Below are positions 24,091 to 36,464 of a DNA stretch of 64,000 bases, piece after piece; positions within the stretch are counted from its first letter, which is position 1, and each line of letters starts with the position of its first letter. The stretch is from Atopsyche davidsoni. Lineage: Eukaryota > Arthropoda > Insecta > Trichoptera > Hydrobiosidae. The notes below the pieces were generated by a model that did not search any database, was not told the origin of the DNA, and saw only the letters and a list, made by a program, of their open reading frames with translations. A program made the translations under genes and the position numbers. The DNA is taken from contig JAILWY010000008.1 of assembly GCA_022113835.1 (NCBI GenBank), positions 5,014,001 through 5,078,000 on the forward strand. The letters run 5' to 3'.

Positions 24091-26541
24091 GGATCATGTA
24101 TTTTTTTAAGTCTGCAGGTTTAAAGACAGGTAAACCCATTTAATAAAAAAAAACATTTCATAAAAGACTAAGTTCAGTTAATACAGTTTTATACAACCCT
24201 TAACTTCTTTTGTAACAAAATGAAGAAATAGAGCCTCTAGAAACTAACAAGAATCACCGATATCAATATGGTAAGATTCACCCCCCTAATAGAAACCATT
24301 CATTCTATAGGGGAGTGTCGTACCTGAAAGAAGGTCGCCAGCAACGTTTCCTAATAGAGTCACGATCTTCAACCTTAAAGCCACTAACTAAAAAATAAAA
24401 GTTATGACACTTACAAAAGCTTGATTTAGGCCTGGAATATTTTTAAAACCACTTTATTTCTCAATTTTCATAAGCTTTACGAATATTTATTTTTCCTCGA
24501 ACACTACGCAACATATTTTATGATGAAGCTCTTTACATATTGAGGTATAAACAGTCACTATAATTATAATGGAAGCGTTGCGTTAGGTAAAAATTAATTG
24601 ATTAAAAAGACACGTATTAAGTGCAGATTACTTTGTAATATTAACTTATATCTGTTCGATATTAACTCATTGCTTATCATTTGGGGACAATCAATAAACA
24701 TGTTTGGTACAATGAATATAATAAAGAAATAAATTTTAATTTAAATTGAGTAAATAATAATAATTATAATTAATTCATATATTTATACTTCTACGAGTTA
24801 TACAAAAAAAAACACCGCAACGTTTTGTTATTTATGAACATACATTTATTAAAAAAGTATTTGTTTTCCTAGTTAAATCCTTCAAATGATACCCATTTAT
24901 GTATTGTTTGAGTTAACTCAGCTAACCATGTTATTAGTAAATAGGGTCGTAGATAATTCAACCTTATTTTAACGATCTTCAATAAAAAGTACGATTTGCA
25001 ATTATGTTATCCCTAAACTTTGTAACATTCAAGAATATTAACATATTTTCTGTTTTTATATTAAAGTAATACTCAACAATTCTAATACCAAATGTAAAAA
25101 AGAAATCAAAATCTCAACTTTGAAAATAACCACATTAACTGATTTTTTAAATATGTTATAGCTAAAACAATATTCTTATATCTTGTCTTGTTATTATATT
25201 AAAATGAATTAATTTTTCACTATATCTTAGTAGTAAGGTCGTAGACTTTTGAAACATGTCATAATTAAGTCTAATTGCTTATAATCGATTAAGTTTTTAT
25301 ATTAGTGTATCAATGAATGAATGAACACAAAAAGTCAAGTAACAAGTGTTGCCGAAAAAAGATGATATGCTTACAATTTTTATTATATAAAAAAATACTT
25401 AAACTTCACTGTACAAACAGTAGATATTAAAAAAAATATTTAATACCTTTCATCGATGATAACATTTCTATGCATAGAAACGTTTCGTGAAATGTACAAA
25501 GTCGATAAATAAAATTGCATTTTGGTCTGTGTCATTTCATTTCTCACTGAATGCATTCGATTGACAGTCAAGAACACGCAAAAAGACCAAACGTCCCCAT
25601 CTTATTTAAAATATCCGTTTTCAGTTCAATATATCAAATATTGGATACGTCAGCGTATCAAAAAGCTAAGGGGTGTACATTTAAAAAAAATAACAATAAA
25701 AAAAAAAAAAATTTTTTTACAAAGAAAATATTATTTTGCATTTTTACGTTAAAATTGAATTAATTGATTAGAAAGTGCTGTAATATTTTGTTTTGAAAAT
25801 AATATAAATCCTCATATGAAATATTGATTTTTAATTTTTTGATGCATACTTTTGAATTGGTTGTGTGTCTGAAAAAGCTCTATATTTTATAGTAGAAAAA
25901 ACGTCTGAAAATAGGCAGTTGTAATCTGGACCACCCCCTAGAGCCAGTGTGTGAGCGAGAGGGGTGGTTGCCAACCCTCCCCTTCTCCCTCGCTCCCCCC
26001 CCCACAGGAGGCGGTCAGCCATATTTGATTGCAGCAGCGCCTCTGGCGGCATTCATTGAAAGCTCGGATGGCTCGGAAAGTTTAGCGAAGCTTCCTACAC
26101 AGAACACCTCCACCGCGGGGTCTTCAATGGTCAAGCGTATATATATTAATTATTTCACCTATTCAATTAAAAGACTTTAGTATTATATATTTTATAAAAA
26201 CGTCAGTTACATTCGTATATGAAAAGCTCAGTCGTTACAAGTACTATTTGGAAGTAAAGAGCTTTTTCTTCAAAAGACTTCCACAGACATAGTAATATGA
26301 AGATTTTGCAATCAACTTATTAAATATACGATAAATACATAAGGCGGTAAATTTAATGGTATGTATTCAAATAGGAGTTATATACATTAATTTATTATAT
26401 TTAATAACACTATCAGTGGTTCACATTTTAAATTTTTTTTTGTCGTTTTTCACATATTTAAACTATTTATTAAATATTTGAAAAATTTGTATTTTTTGCA
26501 CTCTAGGTTTATTGTGTATAAACATGTTTAACGATAGTAGA
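24091..26541. other. Intergenic with one GC-rich patch
   Basis: AT-rich without genes. A GC-rich patch at about 25925-26130 (CCTCCCCTTCTCCCTCGCTC, then GCGGTCAGCCATATTTGATT) has no coding domain on either strand. Confidence 0.5.
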
Positions 26542-26935
26542 TTTATTACTAATATGATTAGGCACATTAGTTCATACATAGAAGATGATTTAAAGAAACT
26601 CTCAGAAAAATATCATCGTGATTTGTGTGGGATTTGAAGCCACATCCCCCGGCTAACATGGCCGGTGTACTAACCCTTGTACTAACAAATCACTTCCGTT
26701 TATCGAGAATTTTTAACAATCATACTCTACATATGAACCAATGTCTCAGGCCAACCAATATTTGGTGATTTGCAAGCAAGATGATATCTTTCTTCTGAGA
26801 TGAGAGTTTCTTTAAAACATCTTCTTTGTATGAACTAATGTGCCTAATCATATTAGTAATAATATAATAAACCCGTAATAAGTAATAATTACGCATCTGA
26901 TTGACGTCCAATCCAAAAAATAGACGTACGTATAG
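26542..26935. mobile_element. tRNA-derived SINE copy with inverted tail
   Basis: 26777-26542 (minus) repeats the 7.1-kb element: GCTTGCAAATCACCAAATAT, GGTTAGTACACCGGCCATGT, the T arm and a tail. From about 26791 to 26935 the tail is repeated on the plus strand (GAGAGTTTCTTTAAAACATC, ATGAACTAATGTGCCTAATC, ATTAGTAATAATATAATAAA, CGCATCTGATTGACGTCCAA). The duplicated tail part forms an inverted repeat of about 65 bp at either side of the tRNA-derived body. Confidence 0.65.
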
Positions 26936-28552
26936 TTGATTTACTCATAAAACGTATAGAATAATTCTCAAAAGCTTTCTTTGAGCTACACAAAAACTAG
27001 TGACATAAGTGCAATGTAACAATTAAAAATTCTTGAAAAATTATATACTCGTATATAAGTAAGATTCAAATCCTTGTTAAATTAAAAGTAAGATTCGTCC
27101 ACAATAATAAATCAAATTATTGCTAAGGGGTTTTTGTGGCTCGATTGGGTTGCAATTGACGTAGCTTCGAATTTGTGCGTGCCTCAAAAATTCGGATATT
27201 TTTCTAATCATTTCACGTGTGAATCGATTACCAAAATACCTGTAAGAGTGAAAATGCGGATTTATTAAATATTTAAAAATAATCATCCGTAAAAGTTTCC
27301 TGCACAGTGTTTCCGATGAGCTGGAGCTTGCGTGAGTTCGTTCAGCCGGCATTGAGCCTAACGGGGCAATTAACGCCCAGTGGATCGTTGAGCGGAGTTT
27401 ATCGCCGACCGTTATAACGGATTGTAGACGGGTCATTTACCGTTAGAATCCGCTAAGTATTATATTTTATGCGTTCTTTCATTGACTGTAAAATGAACGG
27501 CCGTTGTATACGACTGTATGGATTTTTGAGTAACCTTTTTGTAGGACTTAAACTTGAGTGTTGAGATTATAAAATGAATTATTACCGGTAATAAAGCTCG
27601 ACAATCAAACATATTTCATACTTACACATAAATAGTTTACATCACTTTGATATTATTTGTTAATACCCTTAACTTTGCTTATTTAAACAGCACTTAAGAT
27701 ATTATTATACTTAGCTAACTTTTTATATGTTCAGACAAATGAGTGATGTGATATACAACATTTCATACTGATAAAATACATTATTTTTAAAAAATTATTC
27801 ATTGAATCAAAAAATTTAATTATGTTCCTATAAATAGATACATTTTTGCGAATTTCAACTGCTGTATTCAACATATTATAAAATTTAAAAGCACCTTATA
27901 GTGGATATAATAATACTGGCTTTTTTTAATGTATGTAACCAGTTATTTATATGATTTATTTTACGTTGCAAAATAATAAAAAAAACATATTGCTTATGTT
28001 GGATTAGAATACTAAACCCCATGGCCGACAAGCACACGTGTTGGCTACTGGACCAGAAGGCAGTTTCAAAAGTATCCGTTTGTCTTTCAGGCGATTTAAA
28101 TTTTACGATATCTGAATTCCAGAAAACACGTACGGCTCGCAAAGGAAAGAGAAAAGTTTTTTCATTTTTCTGGATACACCGCACAGCTCGTCGGGGCCAA
28201 GCCACCCTAACGTAGGGCCGGAGCGAAGGCTTAAAAATAACAAATTCGTATGTATTTAAATACTATATACTGCACAATTACCGATGATTATTTTGTCATA
28301 TTTCGTTTATTTGCATTTTTCTTAAAAACAAGTATACTGTGGAAACAATATTTGTAAATTTTCTTGATACACCGTATAGTCATCCGATATCCTGACGTGA
28401 TGCCGGAGCGACGGCACAGAAAAAGTTTCAATCTAGCATTTATTTAAATACAATACAAATATAATATTTGAGGTAATCGATTTACACATCAAACAACGCG
28501 AAATATGTTTTTGACGACACTGATGGGATTTAAACCTGTTTTGCCGTAGCTA
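26936..28552. other. Intergenic with CpG-rich patches
   Basis: CpG-richer patches at about 27080-27480 and 28010-28240. The first includes a 119-codon minus frame (27077-27436) with no recognised domain. Its word GGTAATCGATTCACAC (minus strand near 27220) also occurs at about 2626 and, with one change, near 28473. Confidence 0.45.
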
Positions 28553-28640
28553 TAGCAACCAGGTGCTTAATTGGTAAGAGTACCTAGCCGCGATAGATTT
28601 GGAGGTGTAAGTTCGTATTCCACTGATGTCGTGAAATAAA
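28553..28640 (+). repeat. tRNA-like (SINE head-like) segment
   Basis: CTTAATTGGTAAGAGTACCT is a good D-arm/A-box match and GTAAGTTCGTATTCCAC a B-box-like T arm about 30 bases later. Stems are degenerate. A T-arm-like word also appears just upstream in reverse sense (GATGGGATTTAAACC near 28513). Likely a tRNA-derived SINE relic. Confidence 0.4.
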
Positions 28641-28682
28641 TATTCTAAGATTTGACATGGTTTGAAATTTGCTGGTGACATT

Positions 28683-28966
28683 TTAAGAGCCGTGATACCA
28701 AATTCGAGTTTTTTGACCATTTGACGTATTGCGAAAAATCGACTGCACTAATCAAAAAAATTTTAATGCAGAAAGTTAGATACATCCTTTCTTTTACAAC
28801 CATTATTTTTTTATTTCTTATAATTTACTTTTAATATGATAAATATGTAGAAAAAAGGATGTATCTAATTTTTTGCATTTAAATTTTTTTGATTGGTGCA
28901 GTCGATTATTCGCAATAGGTACAAGCAAATGGTCAAAAAACTCGAATTTGGTATCACGGCTCTTAA
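28683..28966. mobile_element. Foldback element with long terminal inverted repeats
   Basis: The first ~115 bases (TTAAGAGCCGTGATACCAAA, TTCGAGTTTTTTGACCATTT, ATCGACTGCACTAATCAAAA) are repeated as reverse complement at the right end with few differences, leaving a short AT-rich centre. The element is 284 bp including TTAA at both ends, which could be a piggyBac-type target duplication. No transposase is present, so it is a non-autonomous MITE. Confidence 0.8.
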
Positions 28967-29957
28967 CGAAAAGAGAGACCGGATGGGATTTTCAGGCAAT
29001 ATTAAATTTGCAAATGAAAGTTGCACTCTCGGATATTATGCCGAGTATTTTTTTAAGTTTCCGACGTTTAGGTCACGGCAATAAGGCTTAAACCTACAAT
29101 CGTGCATCAAGATTTTATTCGGTTAGCAACTTAGTCAGTAACGTTTCTCTGGAATTTTATATAAAAATAAGTTACTAAAAAAATAAAATAAATAATTTTA
29201 AATTGTTTTTCACAAAGAAATTGAAATTAAGTCACGTTTTGTATCAAATATGTTTTGAATATAAAAAAAAAACACAATGAATAAAATTCTTGCTTGAAAA
29301 ATCTTTTCACGTTTGAAACACCATAAAACATAATAAATTAGAATATTTTTTGTGCCTTATGCTTCAGCAACAGCCCCCCAGGCTTTCGCAAGATCCAGCT
29401 GGCTCCGATAACAGCCCACTGGGGTGTGGTATGACATGTACCAGAGTCCGCAGCCTCCTAGCCAGGGGCGCTTCACAGCGGGTGGAGTGCATCCCATACG
29501 CGTGGAACTTTGTATCTACTTAAAAACTTGGGAGCTTCTAAGATCTTTTCTGCATATTTCATGACCCACATTAGAGCTGAATGTGAGATGAGGACGTTTC
29601 TTGTTTAATCTTTTTTAATCTTCTTGAGAAGCCGGGGAGGAGACCTTGCATATGTTAACGGAATGCAGCTGATAAAAAAAAGACTTTGGAAACACCACAG
29701 CAATGTGCTACTATAACGCAAGGAATCCTAGTTTTGTAACAATCTTATAATTTATGAGCATGATACTCGAGAAATATATCAAATATTTGAAAACACTGCA
29801 AATGCATTGAAATGTTTTGATTATTTCTAGTCACATAAATAAAATGGTTAAATTTCATGTACACTGAAAGTTAGAAAAATAAGCAGTTCAAGGCTCTTTT
29901 TGGTATTGTGTGTAAAGCGATTAAATAAATAATAAAGTATATTATTGATTTTTTTTG
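28967..29957. other. Intergenic with one GC-richer patch
   Basis: AT-rich without genes. A patch at about 29355-29640 (CAACAGCCCCCCAGGCTTTC, GCGCTTCACAGCGGGTGGAG) may be old mobile DNA; no domain is recognised. Confidence 0.45.
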
Positions 29958-30126
29958 TGAAGACCGTCTCACAGGAAGTACGATTTTGCCTATGAAGCTT
30001 TTATTGATTGATAATGATTAAGTACATTTTTCAAATATTGAAAAATGATATTGATATTGACGATTAAAAATATCACGATGATATTTTTCTGAGAGTTTCT
30101 TTAATAATTTTTCAATATTTGAAAAA
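29958..30126. mobile_element. SINE fragment with inverted tail
   Basis: 29958-30037 is the reverse complement of the tail of the 19.0-kb copy (AAGACCGTCTCACAGGAAGT, ACGATTTTGCCTATGAAGCT), while 30074-30126 carries the family's CACGATGATATTTTTCTGAG and GAGTTTCTTTAATAATTTTT on the plus strand. Head-side and tail-side segments are thus in opposite orientation, joined by a short AT-rich bridge. The tRNA part is missing. Confidence 0.6.
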
Positions 30127-33100
30127 ATATACAATATATTCTGTAGTGGTTTACCTTTGCAGCTTCGGTACGGATATCGAGCAGTCACGATCCTAAGTAA
30201 TGATGGACATGAATAATTAAATCATCCGGAGATTATGCTAACGATATAGATCATCCAGAGAGTGCGCAGGGGTCACCCACATTGGACACCGGGCCAGTCC
30301 CGTGTCACACGACACTCCCTCGAATTCAATTGTCTAGCCTGACACCGACCCTCTCCCTGCTTGTTACATCTGTCACATGGTATATTAAGATGACGTCATC
30401 GGGTAACAAGGGTGTGTATTAATACCTACCCTCCAACAGAGGTTTGCCGATTATTGTTTAAATCGTATTTATACATTTTCGTCCCGTTTGGTGTGGATAT
30501 ACACATCAGGGGTAGCTTAGTCGTGAAAGGATCAGAAATACTTATTCTGACCCAAATATCATAGTTTAATTATCCTGGGCGTCAAGTCGATTTCAGCAGG
30601 TATTTGAACGGTAGTGATGAAGGATTTTGAGTATTTCCTAAATACAACCAAAAGCCTTTGATGTGTTTACCTAAAAAAATTATATCACCTTTAAAAAATA
30701 CAGAACTGATAGCCAAATTTATTTTAAGTAAAATCTAAAAAAAATTATCAATAACAATACGCTCTCTAATTTTCCATTGTGAAATAAAAATTTCGCTTGT
30801 CTGCCATTTCAAAATCGAAACTCAAATTTAAATCAATTTTCTAGCAATATCTGCCAACTCTGATTTGAAATAAATTCCTGAAATTTATTGAATCCCTCTC
30901 CGGGCGCGGGATATTATTTCTGAAATGAAAGATGCGGAGAACAAGGAATGCGAAAATCATGTTGAGAATTGCAATATTCTACAGTTGATTCTTACACGGG
31001 GACAACTGAAAGCGTGTTAGTTTAACAAATAAAAAACCTCACAGGTATTGTATGATATTTTATTTTTAAAATACGTTTACTGCTTTTATATAACGGAGAA
31101 GATAAAAAATTGATCCGAAATTTATTCGTAAAATAAAGAGTAAATATTGGTTCTAGATTAAAAAAAGTTATCTACAAATATGTCACCAAATATGGCGTCA
31201 AATCATTCATTTTAACCAGTTATCCTCCATTACAATTTTGTTATAAACTTTGCATTGGTTTGAGGAATGTATTTGAATTATTTTTAAAGCCACTACTGAT
31301 GAAACTTATTAGAAAATAGCTTAATATCAACAAAAATAAATGTCACACTATGCCAATAAATTTAAACAGAAAGCTTCTACAGTAGTCTATAATGATATCA
31401 CGTCCATATTCATTTAGACTTCATATTGTATCTAATGATGATGGTCAGTGTGACGTCATACATGCAGATTTAATAACTCAAGTCAGACAGTCTGCAAACT
31501 GCATTTGCTGCAGATATCTGTTTCTCTGTTTTCTTGTATGAGTACGATAAGTGTGCGAGCAGGATGTACAAGATTATGATATTCATTCCAACATACACCA
31601 TTCATAGGTAATGAATAGATAAGTAGGTTTTTGAGTTATTAATGAGTGAAAAATAACAGATATAATACACGTTTTTAGTAGACATCGTATTGAATATTGT
31701 CCTGCAATATTATATACTGCATCTGGTATACCAAAGAAAGACTGAATTATAAACTTTTCAGAGATTTGACATCCATTGTTAAACAAGTTACAAAAATGAC
31801 AATGTTAACAGATAACAAATAAAAATCCAAGTAAATCTTTGTGTGTTTAAGATAAAATAAAAGTCTAGTCTTAATTACTTCTGATAGATAATTGGAGTCT
31901 GAAGAAGCACCTGAAAGATGAAAAAAATCAATATCATATACACTTGGACATTCTTTTTAGTTGATTTGGAGTAGTAAACATAACTAGTCTTTGGGCAGAC
32001 TTGATTTGTTCAGTATTGCTTTCATAAAAAATCACAAAACCCCGAGTGCCATTAATACTTCTTAATTGCTATATAAAATAACACCATCATCCCTGAATTC
32101 ACAATCCTACAAGTCGTTTCCAAGAAGACGTGAGAGCTGTCTTGCTCAATTGTGCTATCCTCGTGTTTATCTCATCTAAAACTTGCCACCATTTCATTGT
32201 ACCGTATTGTACCGTTCAGTCATATCATATTCAACCTACCCACTCTTAAATACCGATGTACAACATCGAAGAACCAAAAAAAATACTGCCTTAAAGTATA
32301 ATTTTATTTACAATTTTTAATTATATCCAAACGAAAATAATACATAAAGATAACATTTTATAAGAAATTTAACAAATAATTAATATTCACAAATTAATTT
32401 ATTTGTACCCATACAGGTTTTTTATGTAAATTCTATTTTTTTTGATAATTAATTTACAAACTAAGTAACGAGAAAAATCTTGCTTTAAAGTGGTTATAGA
32501 AGTGTATATAATATGTCTAAATATTCAAGGTAACTACAAAATAATATCATAATGTTTTTAAAGAGTTGTTTCAGATATTTGTATAACTGAGTATATTCGT
32601 ATTTTAATGGATCATTTTGATGATATACATGAGTTTATTTGTTTAAAATTAATTTAAAAACAAATTATAAGTAAACGAATTAAGTGCTGGCCAGTAGTTG
32701 CATACACTTTGGTCACAGATTATTAAATCGGTATTACACGTCGGAAAGCTCCACAAAAGCTTAAGGCGGACTTACAAAGACGTTCCTTGGTAGCGAAGAT
32801 GTTGATAAAATGGATATGTGCTATTTAAAAACAAATATTTAATATATCAAATGGTATGTAAGGTAGCACCTTGTAAAATAAAAATCATAAAATTTAAGGG
32901 AGATATACAATGTGAAATTTAAGAAAATATTATATTTTAATAAATATTGACTACTATACGTAGCTTAACTACAAATGCTATGAACTGTTTTTATAAATAG
33001 CCATTTAATATTTAAAACAATGTGTAACGCGGTTTCCTGTAAGGCTTTTCTATGTATATATACTCTAAGGCTTACCACCAAAGCTTGGGCAGTCTAACGT

Positions 33101-33779
33101 CGACATCGTTTGCAGACATCTCATGTTTTAATTTACATGTATTACGTTGAAACTACTGTCGTGGTAAAGGTGTGCCAGAAAATGGTGGTAGCACTGTACT
33201 CAATTCAATAAAATTTTATTCACAATTAAATAAACACAAAAAGTTAATTTTGTAAATATATCTGTATTCTCTTGTCAAGAATAAATATATGAATTGAAAA
33301 ATGAATAACTACTTGTGAATCACGTGATAGTAAACTTTTGTGTAAAAATGTTTTGTAACATTCATGAAAAACGTCCTTTGATCTTATAAAAGAGTAAAAA
33401 GTTTATTAAATACTTGTTAGCTTTAAATTAAACGATATATTTAATAAACAATTATATTAACAAAATACAAGGCTAGGTAGGGAGAAATGGATGATTTGAA
33501 GGGGTGCTACACGAGGTGGGATTAACCATGATGGATAAAGATATCTGCTCGTCAGGTGATTTTTATAATGGCATCATCCATGTTACACATTGAAAAAATA
33601 AAATTTAAGTTTAGTTGAAAAATGAGTGTGTAACTGTTATTTCAAATCATCCATACCTTCCTGCCAAACCTGTATGTTAAAATAATATTTTGTACTAAAA
33701 TAAAGCTTACAAATGCCAGTCGACTCTTTGAAATGTAACAGCAAGTCAAAAATTTAATGTACAAATATTTCGGCGGCTA
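30127..33779. other. Intergenic, AT-rich with one GC-richer patch
   Basis: A patch at about 30145-30450 (GGGTCACCCACATTGGACAC, GGCCAGTCCCGTGTCACACG) precedes AT-rich DNA. A TTCTGAAGAAG-like word near 31900 weakly recalls the non-LTR tail family. No gene seen. Confidence 0.45.
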
Positions 33780-34170
33780 AAAATATAAAAATGTGGGAAT
33801 AATTTGAGTGTTTCGAGTTGTCGGCTTTGAATTCGCGAGCGCATCTCCGCGATGTGCGAAATGCGATAATACATTTTTAATTCAACAAATAAATCCGCAG
33901 CCCCGCGGTGTTTCCAAAGTTTCTGGTGTTTTTTACGCATTAAGTTAAATCGTCTTTTAAGTCGTTTGACAGACGCAGTCGCGTTATAATTTACGAGATA
34001 AATAAAAGCCTCCATTTGGGGGCTAATTTCCCGAATTCTCGCATTTAGAGTCGAGGCTTTACCGCCGGTTCGTATTTTCCGCATTTCCTTTAACGCTTCG
34101 CCTGCCCGTAATAAATATAATAAATCCAATACAAAAGAAAGAATGCAGACGGCGCGAGACCGGAGGAACT
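33780..34170. other. CpG-rich patch with a 127-codon open frame
   Basis: CpG-dense DNA (GAATTCGCGAGCGCATCTCC, TTGACAGACGCAGTCGCGTT) in an AT-rich desert. On the minus strand a frame from 34129 to 33746 starts MDLLYLLRAGEALKEMRKIR and is basic (SVKRLKRRFNLMRKKHQKLW). I recognise no domain, and GC-rich DNA can stay open by chance. It could be a diverged small gene, a regulatory island or a transposon relic. Confidence 0.25.
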
Positions 34171-34624
34171 ATAATCACAAGATGCTGTGTACATGTTAAT
34201 TTATGTATATTAAATGTATATGTGTGTTAATATAATAATATGTAAATATAGATTTAAAAAATAATTTTTGAGTAGTCTCATTTTTTCAATATAACATGCA
34301 TTATTTATTATATATTCAATAGCTTTTTGCTACTGAAAATGTGTATTTTATCATACGACTTTTATAAATTTTTTTATATCTAAAAATGAGAATCTAATTA
34401 ATATTTCATAGTTATCATTGGTAAGCATCTACCAGCATTTCTTAAGCAATATAGTACGTTAAGAATTTAAAAAAATTGATTTGGTCTATTGGGTGTTGAA
34501 ATGCTTAAAGTATGCAACCCTCTAAGGTTTTGGCTTCCGTACTGTGATAGAAAATTACAATAATTTTCAGGGATAACGTCGAAGAAGTGAAACCTTCAAG
34601 TAGCCGAATTCCCAAGAAAGCAAA

Positions 34625-34626
<2 letters not shown>

Positions 34627-34657
<31 letters not shown>
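34627..34657. repeat. (TA)n microsatellite
   Basis: About 15 uninterrupted TA units, followed by a T-rich stretch. Confidence 0.9.
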
Positions 34658-34668
<11 letters not shown>

Positions 34669-34729
34669 TATTTTTTTGATGTAGTATAAAAAATCGCAAA
34701 AAAAAATAAAATAGAAGAAGTATTTAAAC

Positions 34730-34990
34730 GCTACTGCCTTCCATGATTACGTCCCCCCAATAAGACTACAGCCTCCGAGTTGACTTTAAACCTCCCTTGG
34801 TCGGTGCGGCCGCTCTCTTCTCCACCGACCCGAATTTTCGCGCGAAAAAAACCGCGCGAAATGGAAACTATATTTTTTTGCTGCGTCGCCAACTTGACGT
34901 GGTCTAAATTAATTTTATGCATTAGGTGAGGCACTGGCTCCGCATTTTCCGTCACGTTTTTGGCTACCGAAATTGCTAGAAAAATGTTTT
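34730..34990. other. CpG-rich patch with two strong hairpins
   Basis: Two perfect inverted repeats occur: GGTCGGTG (34799-34806) with CACCGACC (34823-34830), and TTTCGCGCG (34836-34844) with CGCGCGAAA (34853-34861, 8-base loop). They stand side by side in a region rich in CpG. A 74-codon minus frame crosses it but has no known domain. Function unknown. Confidence 0.5.
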
Positions 34991-36099
34991 AATATTTTTC
35001 TGAATATATTCCCGCGATATTATAACAGCTTTAATGAGTTTTTTTTTTCGCGGTTGATTTTTTGTTTTATGCTAATCGGGTCTTTCTGCTAAAAGATTTA
35101 TTAGCTTTTTAAGTTAATGCTACTTTTACACCTAAATTAAAAGTTAAATCCGGTATGTGTGCAGACTAAGAATTGGCCTGAATTTTTTGCGTATTTCAAC
35201 GCAATCAATCTAATTCTGAATCTATAGTTTTCTGTCGGTGTTTCAACGTTTTGGACATAAACTGCGAACACATTTAGAAATAATTGTATATAGTATATAT
35301 ATTAAATTTAAATGTTCTCATATAACTGAATATTTAATGATCAACATATTGTGTTTGTTTATGTAATCGTTAAAACTTTATGTAATGTTAATAGCTGCTT
35401 CATTGTTTTGGGATCAAACTTAATTACCCTCGTCTATTTTGTATTATTTAACAAACGACGAATGTCAATAAATATAGTAAGTGGTTTGAGAAATTCAACC
35501 CCTGACTAGTCGTTATATCACTTACAATATTGATGTAGCAATACTATCCATCTGAAATCTACTGCCTATTATTTTATTTTATATATACAAGAATATATCT
35601 TAACGTAATTTCATATTCAGTATTGTTTATTAATTTTTTATAAATATATTTTTATACTTATTTGCTGATATTTTTTTTTCATTTTAAGAAATATGGAATT
35701 GTTCACAACAATTGTCACTCAAAGTATCGTTGTCAAGAAACGAAAATAATTCATGTATATTAACTAATGCGCTGTTAGCTGTGAACAAATTCTATCTGTC
35801 AGATAATATTTATACATGCCTCTACTATAAAGCCAAATATTATTTCATTAAAAGTTTGATTATATATATCATATATTTGAAACTGTACAGCTTACACCAC
35901 GATGTAAAAATTAAGTTATGTTTTTTTGTTGTTATATGTGTGAACGAATATTCTTTAAGCACATTCTGTGAGGGTTGACTCTCATAATAACAAACGGACT
36001 AAACATGGATAAAATTATCCCAAAATCTACTGTATTACAGCCTTCTGCGTTGGCATAATAAACCTTCATAAAAAATGGGTTTATTAAATATTTTTTAAC
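34991..36099. other. Intergenic, AT-rich
   Basis: AT-rich between two CpG patches; no gene recognised. Confidence 0.5.
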
Positions 36100-36464
36100 C
36101 ATCTGTTTGAAGCATGCTAATTTCAGACCCGTGTGTGCCCGGCAGCGTATAGATCGGATTCGAAATGCCTCCACAATCACCGCGGAAGCCCTTATGCTAA
36201 TACGCGCATATCAAAATTTAAAAAACCCATATAAAAGTTTTCACCTAACCCCCGAAAGCTCGGCAAAATTAAGCTCGGCGGCCCGCGGGTTATCCGGCCC
36301 GGCGCGATATCATATTTTCACCGGGGCATTTATAAAAAAACTTCAAGTATTTAATCGAAGAAGTTGGCCCGCGCCGCCCGAGTCCATAAATTTGAAAGCC
36401 CCGCTCCGGCGCGGCAGGGTTATATATCAGATCCTTTGGGGTGGTTTTTTTTTTTTTTTTTTTT
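36100..36464. other. CpG-rich patch ending in poly(T)
   Basis: GCGGCCCGCGGGTTATCCGG, CCCGGCGCGATATCATATTT and GCCCGCGCCGCCCGAGTCCA mark one of the most CpG-dense stretches of the window. It ends in a run of 20 T (36445-36464). A 119-codon plus frame (36107-36466) runs into the poly(T) and ends FFFFFF, so it is not credible as a gene. The poly(T) end could be the A-tail of a retroposed sequence on the minus strand. Confidence 0.4.

Noticed and set aside
28873..29091. Overlapping 63- and 72-codon frames
   Set aside because: They lie largely within the right arm of the foldback element.
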